A stretch of 64,000 nucleotides of DNA from Monosporascus cannonballus (lineage: Eukaryota; Ascomycota; Sordariomycetes; Xylariales): NCBI GenBank assembly GCA_004154925.1, contig QJNS01000007.1, positions 62,001-126,000 on the forward strand. The letters are read 5' to 3'. Numbering within the stretch: position 1 is the first letter of the stretch; each line of letters begins with the position of its first letter. The translations under genes were made by a program, and so were the position numbers. The notes under the pieces are model-generated. The model ran no database searches. It saw only the letters and a program-made list of their open reading frames with translations, and was not told where the DNA came from. Shown one piece after another: positions 33,160 to 47,800 of this stretch.

Positions 33160-36100
33160 ATAAAATCCGAAAAAGAAAAAAAAACTTCGTTTTTTCGCAA
33201 AGAAATTTTTCGACGTTTAAATGCCATAAACGAACGCATCTTTTAACTTAAAAGAAATAATAATAATCTTACGACGTCCTTTTAAGCCGCCTATAAGAAG
33301 CTTAAAAAAAAAGAGAAAATTCTCGAAACCGGGAAACCCCTTCGAACGAATTAAGTTATCTAGTTAAATTCCACCAAGGAATTAGAAGAAATCTTTAAAT
33401 TTCCTAAGCTAAAATTTTTCGACGGAACTTTAACTAAGTTATAATTATTTTTAACTTAATATCGAACTTATTTCCGGTATTTTTCTATTTAATTTATTAC
33501 GTCTATTATATAAATAGAATTTGCAATCGGATAACTTACCGGGAATACGGCCACTTAGTTTAAGCCCGTAATAAAAAAATACGTTACTTTGCCAGTCGAA
33601 AAACGAAACCTAGAAATTATATAAGTTTATAATAATTACAAACAATTTGAATTAGCATTAACAAAAGTTTTCGGAATAATAAACGAAAAAACAAAAGCCG
33701 AAATATAAATCCAGCAATTACGATAAAAGAGATCCGCATCCAATTACGGTAATATATTAATTCAATTAGCAGCTAAATTAAATTAGGAACAAAAATCATT
33801 AATAGCTAAATTCTTTAATAGCCTGAAAAAAAGTATAAAAAAAGTTTTTTTTAAATTGGATCGGTCTAATTATTTATCGGATTACATTGTTATAGTAGTC
33901 AAAATCGACGACCGACAATATACTTGGCGCATTAAAGGTATTAAAAGAAAAAATAACAATAAACTTTGACATATAATTAATACTAGCGTTCTTTAACGCA
34001 ATAACACTTTTTACGGCACAAAACCAAAACCTATAAAATTAAAAGCCATTTATAAAAAGGACTAAAACCAGACCAAATGCTATAATTATAACAAAATAAA
34101 ATATAAGGCAACATAATATAAAGCACTCAAAAAGCCCTGCCAAAATAACTAGAAACCAATACTTAAAGGATAATCCAAAAAAATCAGAAAAACGAAAACA
34201 AACCCATTAACATAATTCGACCTAAGTACGCACCAGACCTCCTATAACGAAAAATCCAGCAGAGAATACAAAAAGCCAAAAAGCTGGCTTAATAAATATC
34301 GCAAATACAATAAGAAATAATACAAGGATAATTACGCGAATACCAGGATTAAATAGAAAAAATCTGTCCTAAAACCTCTAATTAATACGGCAAAATACAT
34401 ACTATATATTGTCGACGACGAGAATATCCCGATTACGAAAAATGGAAGCAATATATTGACGGATAGATTACCCGCATATATTATAAAAAGTTCGACTTTT
34501 CAAACCGTACGAGAAATAACAAAAATAATAAATAATAATATCGATAATTTTGATCCATAACCTCATAAAATATTCAACAAATGGCCAAAACAAAAAGCTG
34601 GCCCAGAAGAAAATACTACCCGCAAAAAAAACCCTTTTATCATTATTAATAATATAATTATTAAACGGAAAAGGAATTTATTTAGCACTTACTAAAAAAA
34701 CATTACCAAAAAACTATTACGGATCTTTATTTTTAATTGGTATTTATTATAAATCTTTACGAAAAAAAGGTTATCAAAAAACTACGTCAATTTATAAACG
34801 ATCTTTAAAACGATAACCAAAACGACATATAATAAGATAGTATCACAAATATAAGAAAACAATTTATTGAATAAAAAAGAAATTATAACAACACCAAAAA
34901 CAATTAATATAATTCGAAAAAACAGTACGCCGACAATAACAACAAATATAGCAACTTAACGCGTTAAACGAAGAAATATAAATAAAACTCGACAAATTCG
35001 AATAGAAATTAAAAAAGAATCACTTATAAAAAAGCCGTAAGATAACGAAACCCAGAAAAATTAAAGGGAATTTCTAAAAAGGGCTTTAAACGTAACAATA
35101 AAAGCCGTTAATAACCTTATTACTTTGGATATACGAATCGGAACGTACTAGTATACCGTAAGAGTAAACTGCGGAGCTCTGGGCAAGAATTATATTACAC
35201 TCGATATAATTAATAAACTTAAATTATCATAGAAATACAAATTGAAATCTTATATAACGACGAATACCGAAAGTTAGAAATTTGCCTACAATAACGAGAA
35301 AATTATACGCGAAATTAATTACCTCGAAATTTTTATTTAAAAACAATACCAAACGATTAACTTTGATATCGTTCTATTTAAGAATTACGATATAATCTTA
35401 GGATTACTATAGATATGCCAGTACGGAATTTTAACGAAAAAACTAGCTAGGTAAAATTCATTTTATTTCTTATTAATAAACGAAAAAAAATTAAAGTCTT
35501 AATATTCGATCTATAATAACGACAAATGCAAACATAAAAATACAATAAAAATCTTATTATCCAAAAGGACAAAATACAAAAGAAAAATGGGAATCAAAGA
35601 AAAATACAATATATCGTTACTACTATCAAAGCAAAACTAAAGCAGTTAAATAACAATCTAAAAAAACAACAGCCCAAAAAATCAGAAAATCTAACTAATA
35701 TATTATCACAATACTATAGAAAAAACAATTCTTTAGAAAAAAACTTAACACAAATTACCAAAATATAACAAATAAAATCATAAAATAATCCTTAAAAAAA
35801 ATACTCGACAAAGTTTTAACCCCATCTACAATCTCAGCAAAAACGAATTACGCACTCTCAGAAAATACCTAAAAAATCGGTTACAAACAGGATAAATTCG
35901 ACCTTCGAAATCACTAACAGGGTACCCTATATTCTTCGTAGCGAAAAAAAATAAAAAATTACGACTTATAATTAACTATTAATAATTAAACGATATCACT
36001 ATCAAAAATCGAATACTATTACCTCTAATTACAGAAATAAAAAACCGACTTTACGGAACCAAATAATTCATAGCATTTAATCTTAAAAATAAGTATAACC

Positions 36101-38490
36101 TTCTCAAAATTAAAAAAACATATAAATAAAAAATAACTTTTAAAACAAAATACGGATTATTTAAGTATTTGGTTACGTTAATAAAATTTACAAACGTACC
36201 AGTAACCTTCCAACGGATAGTAAATTATGTATTACAAAAATACCTTGATATTTTCGTTATTTATCAACTTAATAATATTTTTATCTTCTTAAAAACGGAA
36301 AAAGTATGCGCAAAATACGTTTACAAAGTTTTTTAAGCTTTACAAAACGCAAAATTACTTATTAATGCAAAAAGAAATCAGTTCTATAAACAAAAAATGG
36401 AATATCTAAAATATATTATTACCTTAGAACATATCAAAATAAAGCTTAAGAAAATCGCTGCAATCACAAAATAACAAATGCTAATAACAATTAAGGAAAT
36501 ACAGATATTTTTTAAATTTGCCAATTATTACAGGAAATTTATTCGAAATTTTAGCAAAATCGCTATACCCTTAACGAAATTTACGAAAAAAAAGTTTAAA
36601 TAAACGCCAAATACGGAAAAAGTATTTCAAAACATTAAAAATACGATTATTAGCGAACTAATATTAATTATATACAATCTAAACCGCCTCGTTAAATTAA
36701 AAACCGATACTTCGAATTACGCGTTAAACGTAATAATCGAATAACGAAATAATTAAGACAAATTGTACCTTATTATATTCTTTTAATATAAATTAAAAAA
36801 TGCCGAGTTTAATTACGACATTCTGAATAAAACATTTGTGGCTATTATTATAGTATTTCGAGAATTTAAACATTTTCTAAAGAGAAATTTGTATTAAATT
36901 AAGGTTTATACGGATTATCAAAATTTTACCCAATTTATTACGCCTAAAAAGCTTATAAAATAATAATTAAAATACGTAGAAAATTGACAAATTTCGATTT
37001 TATTATTATTTATAAAAAGGGCTTAGAAAATAATAAAGCAAATACCTTAAGCAAACAGTCAGATCTTAAAAAAAAACTGGTTAAAATTAGCTATATAATT
37101 TTCGATACCATTAAAAAAGAATATTAATACTTATAACAAATTACGGTAATTCGGGCAATACCCCTTAATATATATTAAAAAATTCAGGAATATAACGATA
37201 ATTTCTCAGAAAACGAGAAAAAGAATAAAATATAAGTTCCAAAGAAATATTAAAAAAATCTAACGCAAAATATGTACGAATATTAATTACATAAATATTT
37301 AGGGATCTATAAAACCCTAAACCGGCTTTAACGTACATATTTCTTTTTTAAAATAAAATTAACAATATAAAAAATCATACGATAATACGATATTTACGCC
37401 AAAACGAAAACGCGACGATATAAGTTATACGGAAAGTTACAGTTATTATTAATCGCAAAACGATCATAATATTTAATTACATTTAATTTTATTACCAAAT
37501 ATTTTATATTAGAAAATCCAGTTATAGAAATATATTATAATACCATTTTCGTAGTCGTTAACCGATTTCCGAAATTTTTCTATTTTTTACCATATTATAA
37601 ATATATAAACGCCGAATAAATGGGATATATTTTCTTCAGATACATCTTCAATATATACGGATGACTAATAGAAATTATTTTAAACAGAAATTCGATATTT
37701 ATATCAAAGTTTTAACAAGGCCTTATAATATAAATTAGTTTAAATTACAAATTATTTAACATATTTAAACTATAAACGGATAAATAAATATAACAAATAA
37801 ATCAAACTTTAAAAGTTTATTTACGATATTACATTAATTACGAATAAAACGATTAGGTTAAAAATTATTAATTGTATAATTAAGTTATAATACTAGTTAT
37901 TACGAAAGTATTAAAACGATATTAGGAAACGTAAATTTCAATTTTATTCTTAAACTTTACGAAAAAATACGCGACGATAATTTAATTAATATTAAAATAA
38001 TTCTTATATTAAAATAATTATAACAGTTGCACCAAGAAATAAAAACAGAACTGGAATTCGTACGAAATCAAATACATAAATATTATAACCAAAAAGATTT
38101 AAAACATTAATTTTCGAAAAACGGGAAATAATTTTCCTCGTTACTAAAAATATTCAAATAAAATAACTTAGCAAAAAATTCGATTTTAAATATATCGGTT
38201 TATATAAAATCATTAAGAAAATTTCAGAAAATAATTACTAATTAAAAATTTTGCCAAAGTTAAATTTTATTTAATTTTTTACGTTTCTTTATGCGAATTA
38301 ATAACGGATATAATTAAAATATCTACGGTATAAAACGATATGGAAATAAAAAACAAATAAATATATAAGGTAAAAAAAATTTTGATATACGAAAACAAAA
38401 CGGACTTATCTAATGCCTGATTAAATGGAAAAAATATCCGGATTCTGAAAATACTTAGAAACTCGTTAAGAACTTTATTAGCGCCTAACA
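33160..38490 (+). pseudogene. Degraded gag-pol of copy A
   Basis: The reading is broken by many stops but motifs remain in order. The knuckle (about 34,076-34,125) begins TGC TAT AAT TAT, with Cys and His codons turned into Tyr codons. A protease-like V-N-C-G-A-L-G lies near 35,164. Reverse-transcriptase blocks run about 35,820-36,440, with the catalytic aspartates near 36,270 turned into Asn codons (AAT AAT). RNase H with T-D-T/S and the TDYQNF block lies around 36,700-37,060. Integrase runs about 37,260-38,270. A chromodomain end, LIKWKKYPDSENT followed by a stop in place of the usual Trp, lies at 38,417-38,458. The changes are the G-to-A and C-to-T expected of RIP. Confidence 0.82.
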
Positions 38491-39159
38491 CCTGTTGAAA
38501 AAATTTTATTAGCAGTAACGGAACTACTAGAAATAATTACGTACTAATTAATGTTTTTAAAGGATTAATCGGTATTACCGATACTAAACTAATTTACGAA
38601 ATTAGCGGGAAGAACTAATACGGCCATAGAAGTTTTGATGATAGCCTATTTCTAACGTTTTTGCTCCTCCAGTTTTTCGAGCGATTGCAATTCTCGTTAT
38701 ACCATTTTTATCCTTTTTAAGCAAAAAAAAAAACTTTTTATTTCCAAAAACGAATTAAACGCGCAATAATTTTATGTATTTTTTGTTAATAACGTTTTAC
38801 AATTTCAAAAAACGTTCTTTTATGAAAATCTTCTTTCGCTTTAAGCGTTAATTTTCGATACGAATATTTTCCAAAGAAAAAAAAATGCCGATCTTATTAC
38901 AAAAATATTTACGTTTAACGTAAACTTTATATTTTAAAACCTTTTCCATTATTTTGTATTTTTAACCGTTGAAAAACACGAAAAGTACGGCATAATTTCA
39001 AAACTGAAATCGTCAAAAATAAAAAGCAAGTTTTGCCGATAAATAATAAAGGAAACCTGACGACGACTTTTAATAATACGATCCGATATCGTGACGAACC
39101 GGTAATACTTACCAGAAAAATGAAATCTTAAGGGCAAAATTTAAGGAAAGAGGGGATTG

Positions 39160-39542
39160 TATTACGACCTAACAAGTTCCGGCCTTAAGAAACTGTTAAC
39201 GAGGATAATACGGACCACCTCCTAAATCACGTAATAGGTGCTTAGCAAAAATCTATTAAACACGATTAATTAATATTAAGCCACCGTTTAACAAAACTAT
39301 ATTAAATACGGTTAAATAAAGATAAGCAGTAATATTAAAAAATAATATATATATATATATGCTTATCATTTTTATAATTTAAAATATTTTTAGTTTGTAA
39401 TGTAATATTATTATTTGAAGTATTTTTTGAATTACGAAACGTAATTAAGTTATTTTATTACTATAGAGTTTTACGATACTCTTGCTAATATAAACCCGTA
39501 CGATTAAAGTTTAATAATTGGTTAAACCTCTTAGCCGTCACA
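39160..39542 (+). repeat. 3' LTR of copy A
   Basis: It follows the purine tract and begins TATTACGACCTAACAAGTTC. It ends CTTAGCCGTCACA. It is the better preserved of the pair. Confidence 0.88.
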
Positions 39543-42500
39543 ATTTCTTTTTGTATGTCGAAAATTCTTTTTACTTTATACGTAACTTCGTTTGCTATTT
39601 TTATATCGTTTTATTTTATATATAGTTTAATAATATTCGCTATTGATTTTGATATAAAAATATAAAAACCTGGATAAAATTTAACTTAAAGTAAAATCTT
39701 TAATTAATAATTATTGTTAAATATTTTTTTAATAATTTTAATTAGATCGACATATTTGAAATCGAAGTTTTTGCTAAGTTTTTTTATTTAAATGTCTTTG
39801 AAAAAAATTATCTTTTTAAAACAAATAAATATTTAATCTTTTTTAATTATAATATTTATTTATTTAATTAATTACAAATTTTAATCCTATTTTTACATCT
39901 TAATATAATTGCTTAAGTTAGTTTAACGTAAATATTATTTTAACATTTTTATAGTAATTTGTATTATAAGTTAATTAATTAAAAACTAACTTTTTAATAT
40001 AATTATTGTATTCGTAATTAATATAATATTTTAAATATGTTTCTAATATTTAATTTAATCTGTTAATTTAATTAATTTTGTAATGTTTAAATTTAATAGC
40101 TACTTTACAATTTAAATCGATTTGAACTATAAGATTTTATTAAAAGTTTAAAATAAAAGTATTTCTCTTATCGGGAATGATTTCGTATAGTAATTTATAT
40201 ATATTAAAATTGTTTTGACAAGTTAATATATTATTTATTTAATATTAACGTTTCGCTAATAATATTAAAAATAAGAAAATTTCGTAAATTTGTTAATTGT
40301 TACTAAAATATTCCTATAATATAGTTATATTATTAGACTTTTAGATAAAGAAAATCAAGTAATAAAATTTAATATAATTATAATTTTCTATATGGTTTAT
40401 ATCTGTATACCTTAATTCTATTACAAAAATTACTTTATTGTCCTATTTTTTAAATTATCATTTTCATTTTAAGTATATACTAAATACATTGAAATCTTTT
40501 TAGGATATTATAAGTTCTTAAATATCTATATAACTAATATCTATATATATAATGTATTAAATATATTTAGTAAAGTTTGTTTTAAAAAGGTTACAACTTA
40601 TATTTTTTTTTTAAATTTGTTTGAACAAATTATCCTTATATTTTTGAATTTCTGAATATCTGTTGTATAATATAATCAGTATTATTATAATTCAATATAA
40701 ACGTAAATATGTTTTTAAAATAATATCCAAACTAATATAGCTAATTTTAATTAAAACGTTTTCAAAATTTTGCAATCTTGTTTAAAATATTTGTTTTACC
40801 GTTTTTTAATTTCTTTTAAAATAATACCGAAATCAAAATTTACTATTTAATATACGTATATATATAGTAATTATCGTTTTATAAATTTTTTAACCGTAAT
40901 AAAATAGGTAAAAGTATAATAATATGTATATATTTTAACTCAATATAAATTTCTTTTAAAAATATTCAAACTTTCGAAAAACTATAATAATAACCATAAA
41001 TTCTTTATTTCCAACAACGTAATTAAATTCGGCATTTTTAATTTATAGTAAAAATAAGGTAAGATATAATTTGTTTTAATTATTTCGTTATTTAATTCTT
41101 ATATTTAATGAATAATTTAAACTATCGAGTTCAAATTTAAAGATATATATAAAATCGTATACAATTAGTATTAGCTTATTAATAATCTTATTTATAATTT
41201 CTTAAAATGTTTTTTTATTTATAATATCTTTCTATTTTTTTTGATAACGTTAAATAAAAGAATAATAATTTTATTAAAACTTCGAATAAATATAATTCAC
41301 AAAATCGAAAAATATTTATACATTTTTAATTATTATTAATACTTGTTATTTTATACTCATAATAAACGTTTTTAAATATATTTTATTATATTTGAAGATT
41401 ATAATATATTTTAAGTACTTTATTTTGTATTTGTAAAATCATTTTTTCTTTATATTAATAAAAAACTTAGTATTTTATAAAATTTAATATATTTTATACA
41501 CGTATTCGATATATATGTTTTCTATTTTTATACAAGTAAAAAAACATCGCAGAAATAATATATAATAAAAACGTTAAAGTATTTTCGAAATATATAATTT
41601 ATTATTCGTTAAAATATTATTAGTACGGTCGTAAATCTTATTAACACAACCAAGTATTTAAATCAGTTTTATTTCGCTTTAAAAATCATTTTGTATTCGT
41701 ATTTTCTTTTGATTAAATAAAATTATATCTATTTTAAAATCAAATATTATAAATTCTTAAGCGCTGTAAAATCGGTTTTCTAATTTAATAATTAAAAGTA
41801 ATAATATTCGATTCTTAATAATGATATTGTTTAATTATCAGTAAATAACTATAAGTCGTAATGCACTACTTTGTTTGAGTATGAAAAATATAGAATATTT
41901 TATTATTAATTTTAAAACTTGAATTGTTTATCACTAACCTTTTAAAATATTTTTTGAAAATACGCAATTCGTTTTTGTTTAGATTATATATAAGATAAAA
42001 CTTTATAGATAAACCGTTTTTAAAAACTATTACATAATTTTATTTGTTATATACTTGTAATTTCGTATTGAGCTTTTTTAAAAAAATTATTAATATTAGT
42101 ACTATTATTATAGTATATTAAATAAAGTCTTTAACCTTTAAGGCTATTGTTTTAAATCGTTATTTAATATCTTAAATTTTGCTTTAATTATACTAAAGAT
42201 ACGTTGTATTTTTTTAATATATCTTTTTTTATATTTTATTCTTTAAGAAAAGAAAATATTTATCCTATTTTTATATCTATATTTATCTTATTTTTATATC
42301 TATATTTATCTTATTTTTATATCTATATTTATCTTTATTTCCTATGGAATATTAAAATCTTAATTTCTTTGGTTTTTATTAACCGAATATAAAATTATTC
42401 TTACTTAATTAATTCTTTTATTAATCAAACTTTCGTATTAATATATTTATTATAATTTTAAGATTGTATCGTAATTTTCAAATACATTAATACCGAAATT

Positions 42501-43790
42501 TATTCTTTAATATTATTTTTAAGTAAAAATTTCGAAATAATTAATTTTGCGCTAAACTCTTTTATTATCGTAAACAGAATCCTAACTTTTGATATTTTTA
42601 ATTATATAAGGTTTTAACATGTATTTTTATAATCATCTAAACTTATTAATAATATTTTATATAATATAATTTCCACTTAAAATTCTGGAATTTATTATTG
42701 CAATATATTAATACATTCCAGTTGGTATTTTTAAAATAACAAGATTATTAACGATTTTTATTGTCGCGTTCAAAATTTCTTTTAAAATGTTTCTTAATTT
42801 CTTTAAAGTTCGTTATTTTACGGCTTTTGTATAAATAACATTTTTTTAAACTATTTTTCGAATTTATTAAAATTTATCTATATTTTAATATATAATACGT
42901 TAAATTGTTATATTTATCGTATTTATCGGGGTACTTAGTTTTCAAATTATATTAGGTTTTTTAATTAATTTATAATTGCCTACTTTAATAAGTAAATTGC
43001 TTTTCTATTTCACGTATAATATTTTATTGATTTTTTTTGTAATTTATGGTTTTCTTAATAAAGCTTTTAGATACATTATCGGAATTTTTCTTTTAATACC
43101 TATTTTCTTCTCAAGGTTTATAATAAATACCAGCAAAAAATAAAAATTTATAATAATAATTTTAGTAATATTGTTCTATAACATATTAAAGCAACCTTTT
43201 TACGGTTTAGTAATTATATGAATTATAAAAGTTCAAGAAGTCTTTTACTAATAATACGTTTTTTCTTTCGATAAATATCATAATATTATTCGTGTACCGA
43301 TTTCGTTTAATAAGGTAATAATTTCAAAATATCGATACTATCCTTTATTTATTTTGATATTTCCGGTTTGATTAAAAAATTAAAATTTAACTTATAAAGA
43401 GGTTCTATACGTTAATAAATAAATTTTTTCCATATACTATATGCAAAATAGTCATATTTTCTATTATATAAAAGGTATACTTTGTTATATTAATATAGGA
43501 TTTCAAAATAAACCCTTTTTATTTATTTTTAATGTTCTTTTAATTATTCTTTTACAACGTAGTATTATTTTTTAAACGCATTTTAAACTAATTTCTAGGC
43601 TTTTTATATTTTATATTAAATTTTTTGTCGTAATATCCTTTATTCTTACTAGGTTTGTATTATGTTTATAATCTTATTACTATTTTTTAAAAAAATTATT
43701 CTTAAGTTAATTTTTAATACTATTATCTAGTTATTTTATCGTAATTTCTTAGATTTTTTACAAATATTTTCATAATATCCTATTTTGCTA
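39543..43790 (-). pseudogene. Degraded pol of copy B
   Basis: This is the minus-strand internal part of copy B between insertions A and C. It aligns in order with copy C 44,900-49,190. The reverse-transcriptase region lies near 41,540 (AAGTATTTTCGAAATATATA matches AGGTATTTTCGTAATATATA of C). It is strongly AT-rich with no usable frame. A short tandem repeat (42264-42333) has arisen within it. Confidence 0.6.
42264..42333. repeat. 23-bp tandem repeat, about three copies
   Basis: The unit is close to TTATTTTTATATCTATATTT plus ATC, repeated about three times with almost no differences. It lies inside RIP-degraded copy B and creates the spurious open stretch at 42204-42392. The near identity suggests it arose after most of the mutation of its surroundings. 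Confidence 0.7.
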
Positions 43791-44178
43791 TGTAACGGCT
43801 AGGGGGTTTAACCAACTATTAAACCTTAGTCGTACGGGTTTATGTTAGCAGAAGTATCGTAAAAATCTAAACAATAAATATAGTAATCGTATTACGTCTC
43901 GTAATACCAAAGATACCTTAGGTAACGATATTATATTACAAATTGGTATTATCTAAACTATGGAAATAATGGGCGTATATATCTTTCTTTTACTTGCTGG
44001 ATTATTTCCAATAAGTTAGTAATCCAGTTTATTAGCTTATTATCAGTAAGTTAATAATCCGGCTTATTAGCTTATTACCAATAAGTTAATAATTTATTAC
44101 GTAATTTAGTTTACCGCGCACTTATAGTTGGGTTATGTTAAACCGTTTTTGAAAACCGTAACGCTTTAGACCATAATA
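43791..44178 (-). repeat. 3' LTR of copy C
   Basis: It starts TGTAACGGCTAGGGGGTTTA and ends CCATAATA. It contains a short internal direct repeat of the type AAGTTAATAATCCGGCTTAT, present in both LTRs of C and absent from those of A. Confidence 0.88.
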
Positions 44179-44819
44179 CGATTTTCCCTTTCCGCAAATT
44201 TTGCCCTTAAAATTTCTTTTTTTCTTTTCGGTAAGCTTTCTACATTTCTTTAATATGTTTTCCAGTATATCCAAATATTCTTTTCGTAAATCCGAATAAT
44301 GATTTGCCCTGGCTAATTTAATTAAATTTGAAAGTTTTAATGCGATATTTTATACCTTGTGTTTTATTCGACAGTTTAATTATCAAATAATGGACGGGGT
44401 TTTTCGTTATAAAAAGTATATTCGTCTAGGCCGTTCGTAAGACGGAATAAGAATCTTTATTTCCATAATTAACCGTTATATTGCGGAATCGAAAAGATTA
44501 AAAAAGAAAAAACTAACGGCCGAAAAATCTTTATCCGAAACTTTTACGCGTCTTTTTCGTATACGTCGTTAACGTTAATACCATTAATTTTAGGGTGCAA
44601 AATTTATTAATCGTACCCTTTAATCTTTGAACGATTTTAATGACCTTACGTAACTGGAATTAAAGTTTATAATCGAAGTACAGGCCTTAGGTAAAGTAAA
44701 CGTTATTATTTAGACTGCGGTAAATTAAAAGCTTTTTTTCTTAGATCTTTTGGATTAAAATGCCATTATTTCGGGTAGTTCCGTTATTGCTGATAAAAGT
44801 TCTTTAATAAACGCTAGGT

Positions 44820-47800
44820 ACCAATAAGGTTTTTGGCGGGTTCCTAAGTATTTTCGAAATCTGGATACTTTTTTTACTTGATCAGATATTAAGTAAATCC
44901 GTTTTATTTTTGCATATCGAAAATTTTCTTTGTTTTATATATTTGTTCGTTTTCTATTGTTATATCGTTTTATATGGTATATACCTTAGTTATATTTTTT
45001 ATTAATTCGAATAAAGAAATATGAAAAATTAAATAAAATTTGACTTTTAGTGGAAATTCTAATTAATAATTACTTTCTAAGATTTTCTTAACAATTTTAT
45101 ATGGATCGATATATTTGAAATCGAGGTTTTTATTAAATTGTTTTATTTAAATATGTTTTGTAACGAGGAAAACTATTTCCCCTTTTTCGAAAATTAATTT
45201 TTTTTAACTTTTTATAGTTATAATATTTGCTTATTTGATTACGTACGAATTCTAATTTTATTTTTATTTCTTAGTATAATTATCGTAATTATTCCGATAT
45301 AAGGATTACTTTAATATTAATTAGACCGTCGTTACATATTTTTTTAAACTTTTAAAATAAAACCAAAATTTGCGTTCGTTAATATTAATTTGATATTTTC
45401 GTAATAACTAATATTATAAGCTAATTATGCGATTAATATTTATTTATTTATCTGTTTTTTAAAAGCGTTAAATAATTTGTGATTTAAGCCGCTCTGTGCT
45501 ATTAGGCCTTATTAAAACTTAGATGCGAATATCGATTCTTTATTTAAAATAATTTCTATAAATAATCCGTATATGTTAAAAACGTGTTTGAAAAAAAATA
45601 TATTATTTGTTCGGCGTTTATATCCTTATAATATGGTAGAAAATAGGAAAATTTCGTAAATCGGTCGATAATTACGAAAATGCTATCGTAATATATTCCC
45701 GTAATTACATTTTTTAATATAAAACGTTTGGTAATAAAATCGAATATAACTAAATACCATAATTGTTTTATAACTAGTAATAACTATAATTCTCCGTATA
45801 GCTTATATCGTTAAATCTTTACTTTAGTGCAAATGTTATTTTGCCGTATAAATTTCTATATTATTACTTTTATTTTTAAAAAAAATATGTACGTTAAAGC
45901 CGTTTTAAGGTTTTATAAATCCTTAGATATCTGTATAACTAATATTCGTATATTTTTCGTATTAAATCTTTTTAATATTTTTTTAAAACTTATATTTTGC
46001 TCGTTTTTTAGTTTTCTAAGAAATTATTATTATATTATTAAATCTTTTGTTGCATATCGAAAAATACTGTATAAATTATTGCAATCTGTTGTAAGCGTAA
46101 ATATCCTTTTATAGTAATATCGAAAATTATATTGTTAATTTTGACTAAATTTTCTTTAAGGTTTGGTTACTTATTTAGGGTATTTATTTTGTCGTTTTTT
46201 GAACCTTTCCTATAAATAATAACGAAATCGAAATTCGCTAATTTTTTTGCGTTTTTTAATTATTATTTTATAAGTTTTTTAATTTTAATAAATCGGGTAA
46301 AATTTCAATAATCCGTATAAACCTTAATTTAATACAAATTTTCTTTTGAAAAATGCTTAAATTTTTAAAATGTTATAATAATAGCCATAAATTCCTTATT
46401 TGGAATACCGTAATTAAATTCGGCTCCTTTTAACTTGTACGAAAAAAATACGATAAGGTATAATTTGCTTTAATTATTTCGTTATCCGATTATTACGTTT
46501 AATGCCTAATCCGAAATATCGGTTTTTAGCTTAACAAAGTAATTTAGATCGTATATAATTAATACTGGCTCGCTGGTAATCGCATTCTTAATATCCTAAA
46601 ATACCTTTCCCGTATTTAGCGTCCATTTGAATCTTTTTCTTTTTTTTGTAAAGTTCGTTAAGGGCATAATTATTTTGCTAAAATTTCGAATAAATTTCTT
46701 ATAGTAATTGGCGAATCCAAAAAATACCTATACCTCCTTAATTATCGTTAATATTTGCTATTTTATAATTGCAATAATTTTTTTAAACTTTATTTTAATA
46801 TATCCTAGGATAATAATATATCCCAAATATTTTACTTTTTATTTATAAATTTCTTTTTAGCGTTAATAAATAATCTTACGTTCTGTAAAACTTGAAAATT
46901 TTTATAAACGTATCTTACGTATGCTTTTTCCGTTTCGAAAAAAATAAAAATGCCGTTAAAATAGCAAATAACGAAAATATCGAGGTATTTTCGTAATATA
47001 TAATTTACTATTCGTTAAAAGGTTACTAGTACGTTCGTAAATCTCATTAATATAATCAAATACTTAAATAATCCGTATTTCGTTTTAAAAATTATTTTCT
47101 ATTCGTATTTTTTTAAATTTTAATCAAGTTATATATATTTTTAAAATTCAATGTTCTAACTCATTTAATTCCGTAAAATCGGTTTTTTATTTCCGTAATC
47201 AAAGGTAATAATATTAGATCCTTAATAATAACATCGTTCAGTTATCGATAATTAACTGTAAATTATAATTTTTCTTTTTTTTATATACGAAAAACATAAA
47301 ATATCCTGCTGGTAATTTCGAAAGTCGAATTTATCCTTTCTATAGCCGATCTTGTAGGTATTTTTTAAAAATACGTAACTTGTTTCCGCTAAGGTTATAA
47401 ATAAGGTTCAACTTCGTTGAAAATCCTTCCTTAAGAATTATTTTATAATCCTATTTACTATATTCTAGTAATTTCATATGAAGGCTTTTTTAAAAAGCTA
47501 TTTATATTTATAATATTATAATAATATATTAATGAAATCTTTTAATTTTCGGAGCTGTTATTCTTATTATTTCAAATCGTTATTCAATTACTTTAATTTC
47601 GCTTTAATAATAATAACGATACGTTATATTCTTTTTTAATACCCATTTTTTTGTATCTTATCCCTTTAAGTAATAAGGTTTCTATCATATTCTTATGTCT
47701 GCATTCGTCGCTATTATCGATCGAATATTAAAATTTTAATTCTTTTCTATTTATTAATAAAAAATAAATTAAAATTTACCTAGTTAATTTTACCGTTAAT

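Larger units (their letters stand above)
32660..39542 (+). mobile_element. Ty3/gypsy chromodomain retrotransposon copy A (chromovirus), RIP-degraded
   Basis: This 6.9-kb element has LTRs 32660-33039 and 39160-39542 in direct orientation. Domain order on the plus strand is gag with a CCHC knuckle, protease, reverse transcriptase, RNase H, integrase and chromodomain, the order of Ty3/gypsy chromoviruses. A purine tract (AAGGAAAGAGGGGA) sits just before the 3' LTR. Flanking pentamers are GTTTC (32655-32659) and ATTTC (39543-39547), a target duplication differing by one G-to-A change. It lies inside copy B. Every frame is closed by stops, so it is non-functional as read. It is a fungal transposon, not an infectious agent. 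Confidence 0.88.

Noticed and set aside
42204..42392. Hydrophobic 62-codon open frame
   Set aside because: It is produced by a 23-bp AT-rich tandem repeat within copy B; the Ile/Tyr/Leu pattern is the repeat, not a protein.
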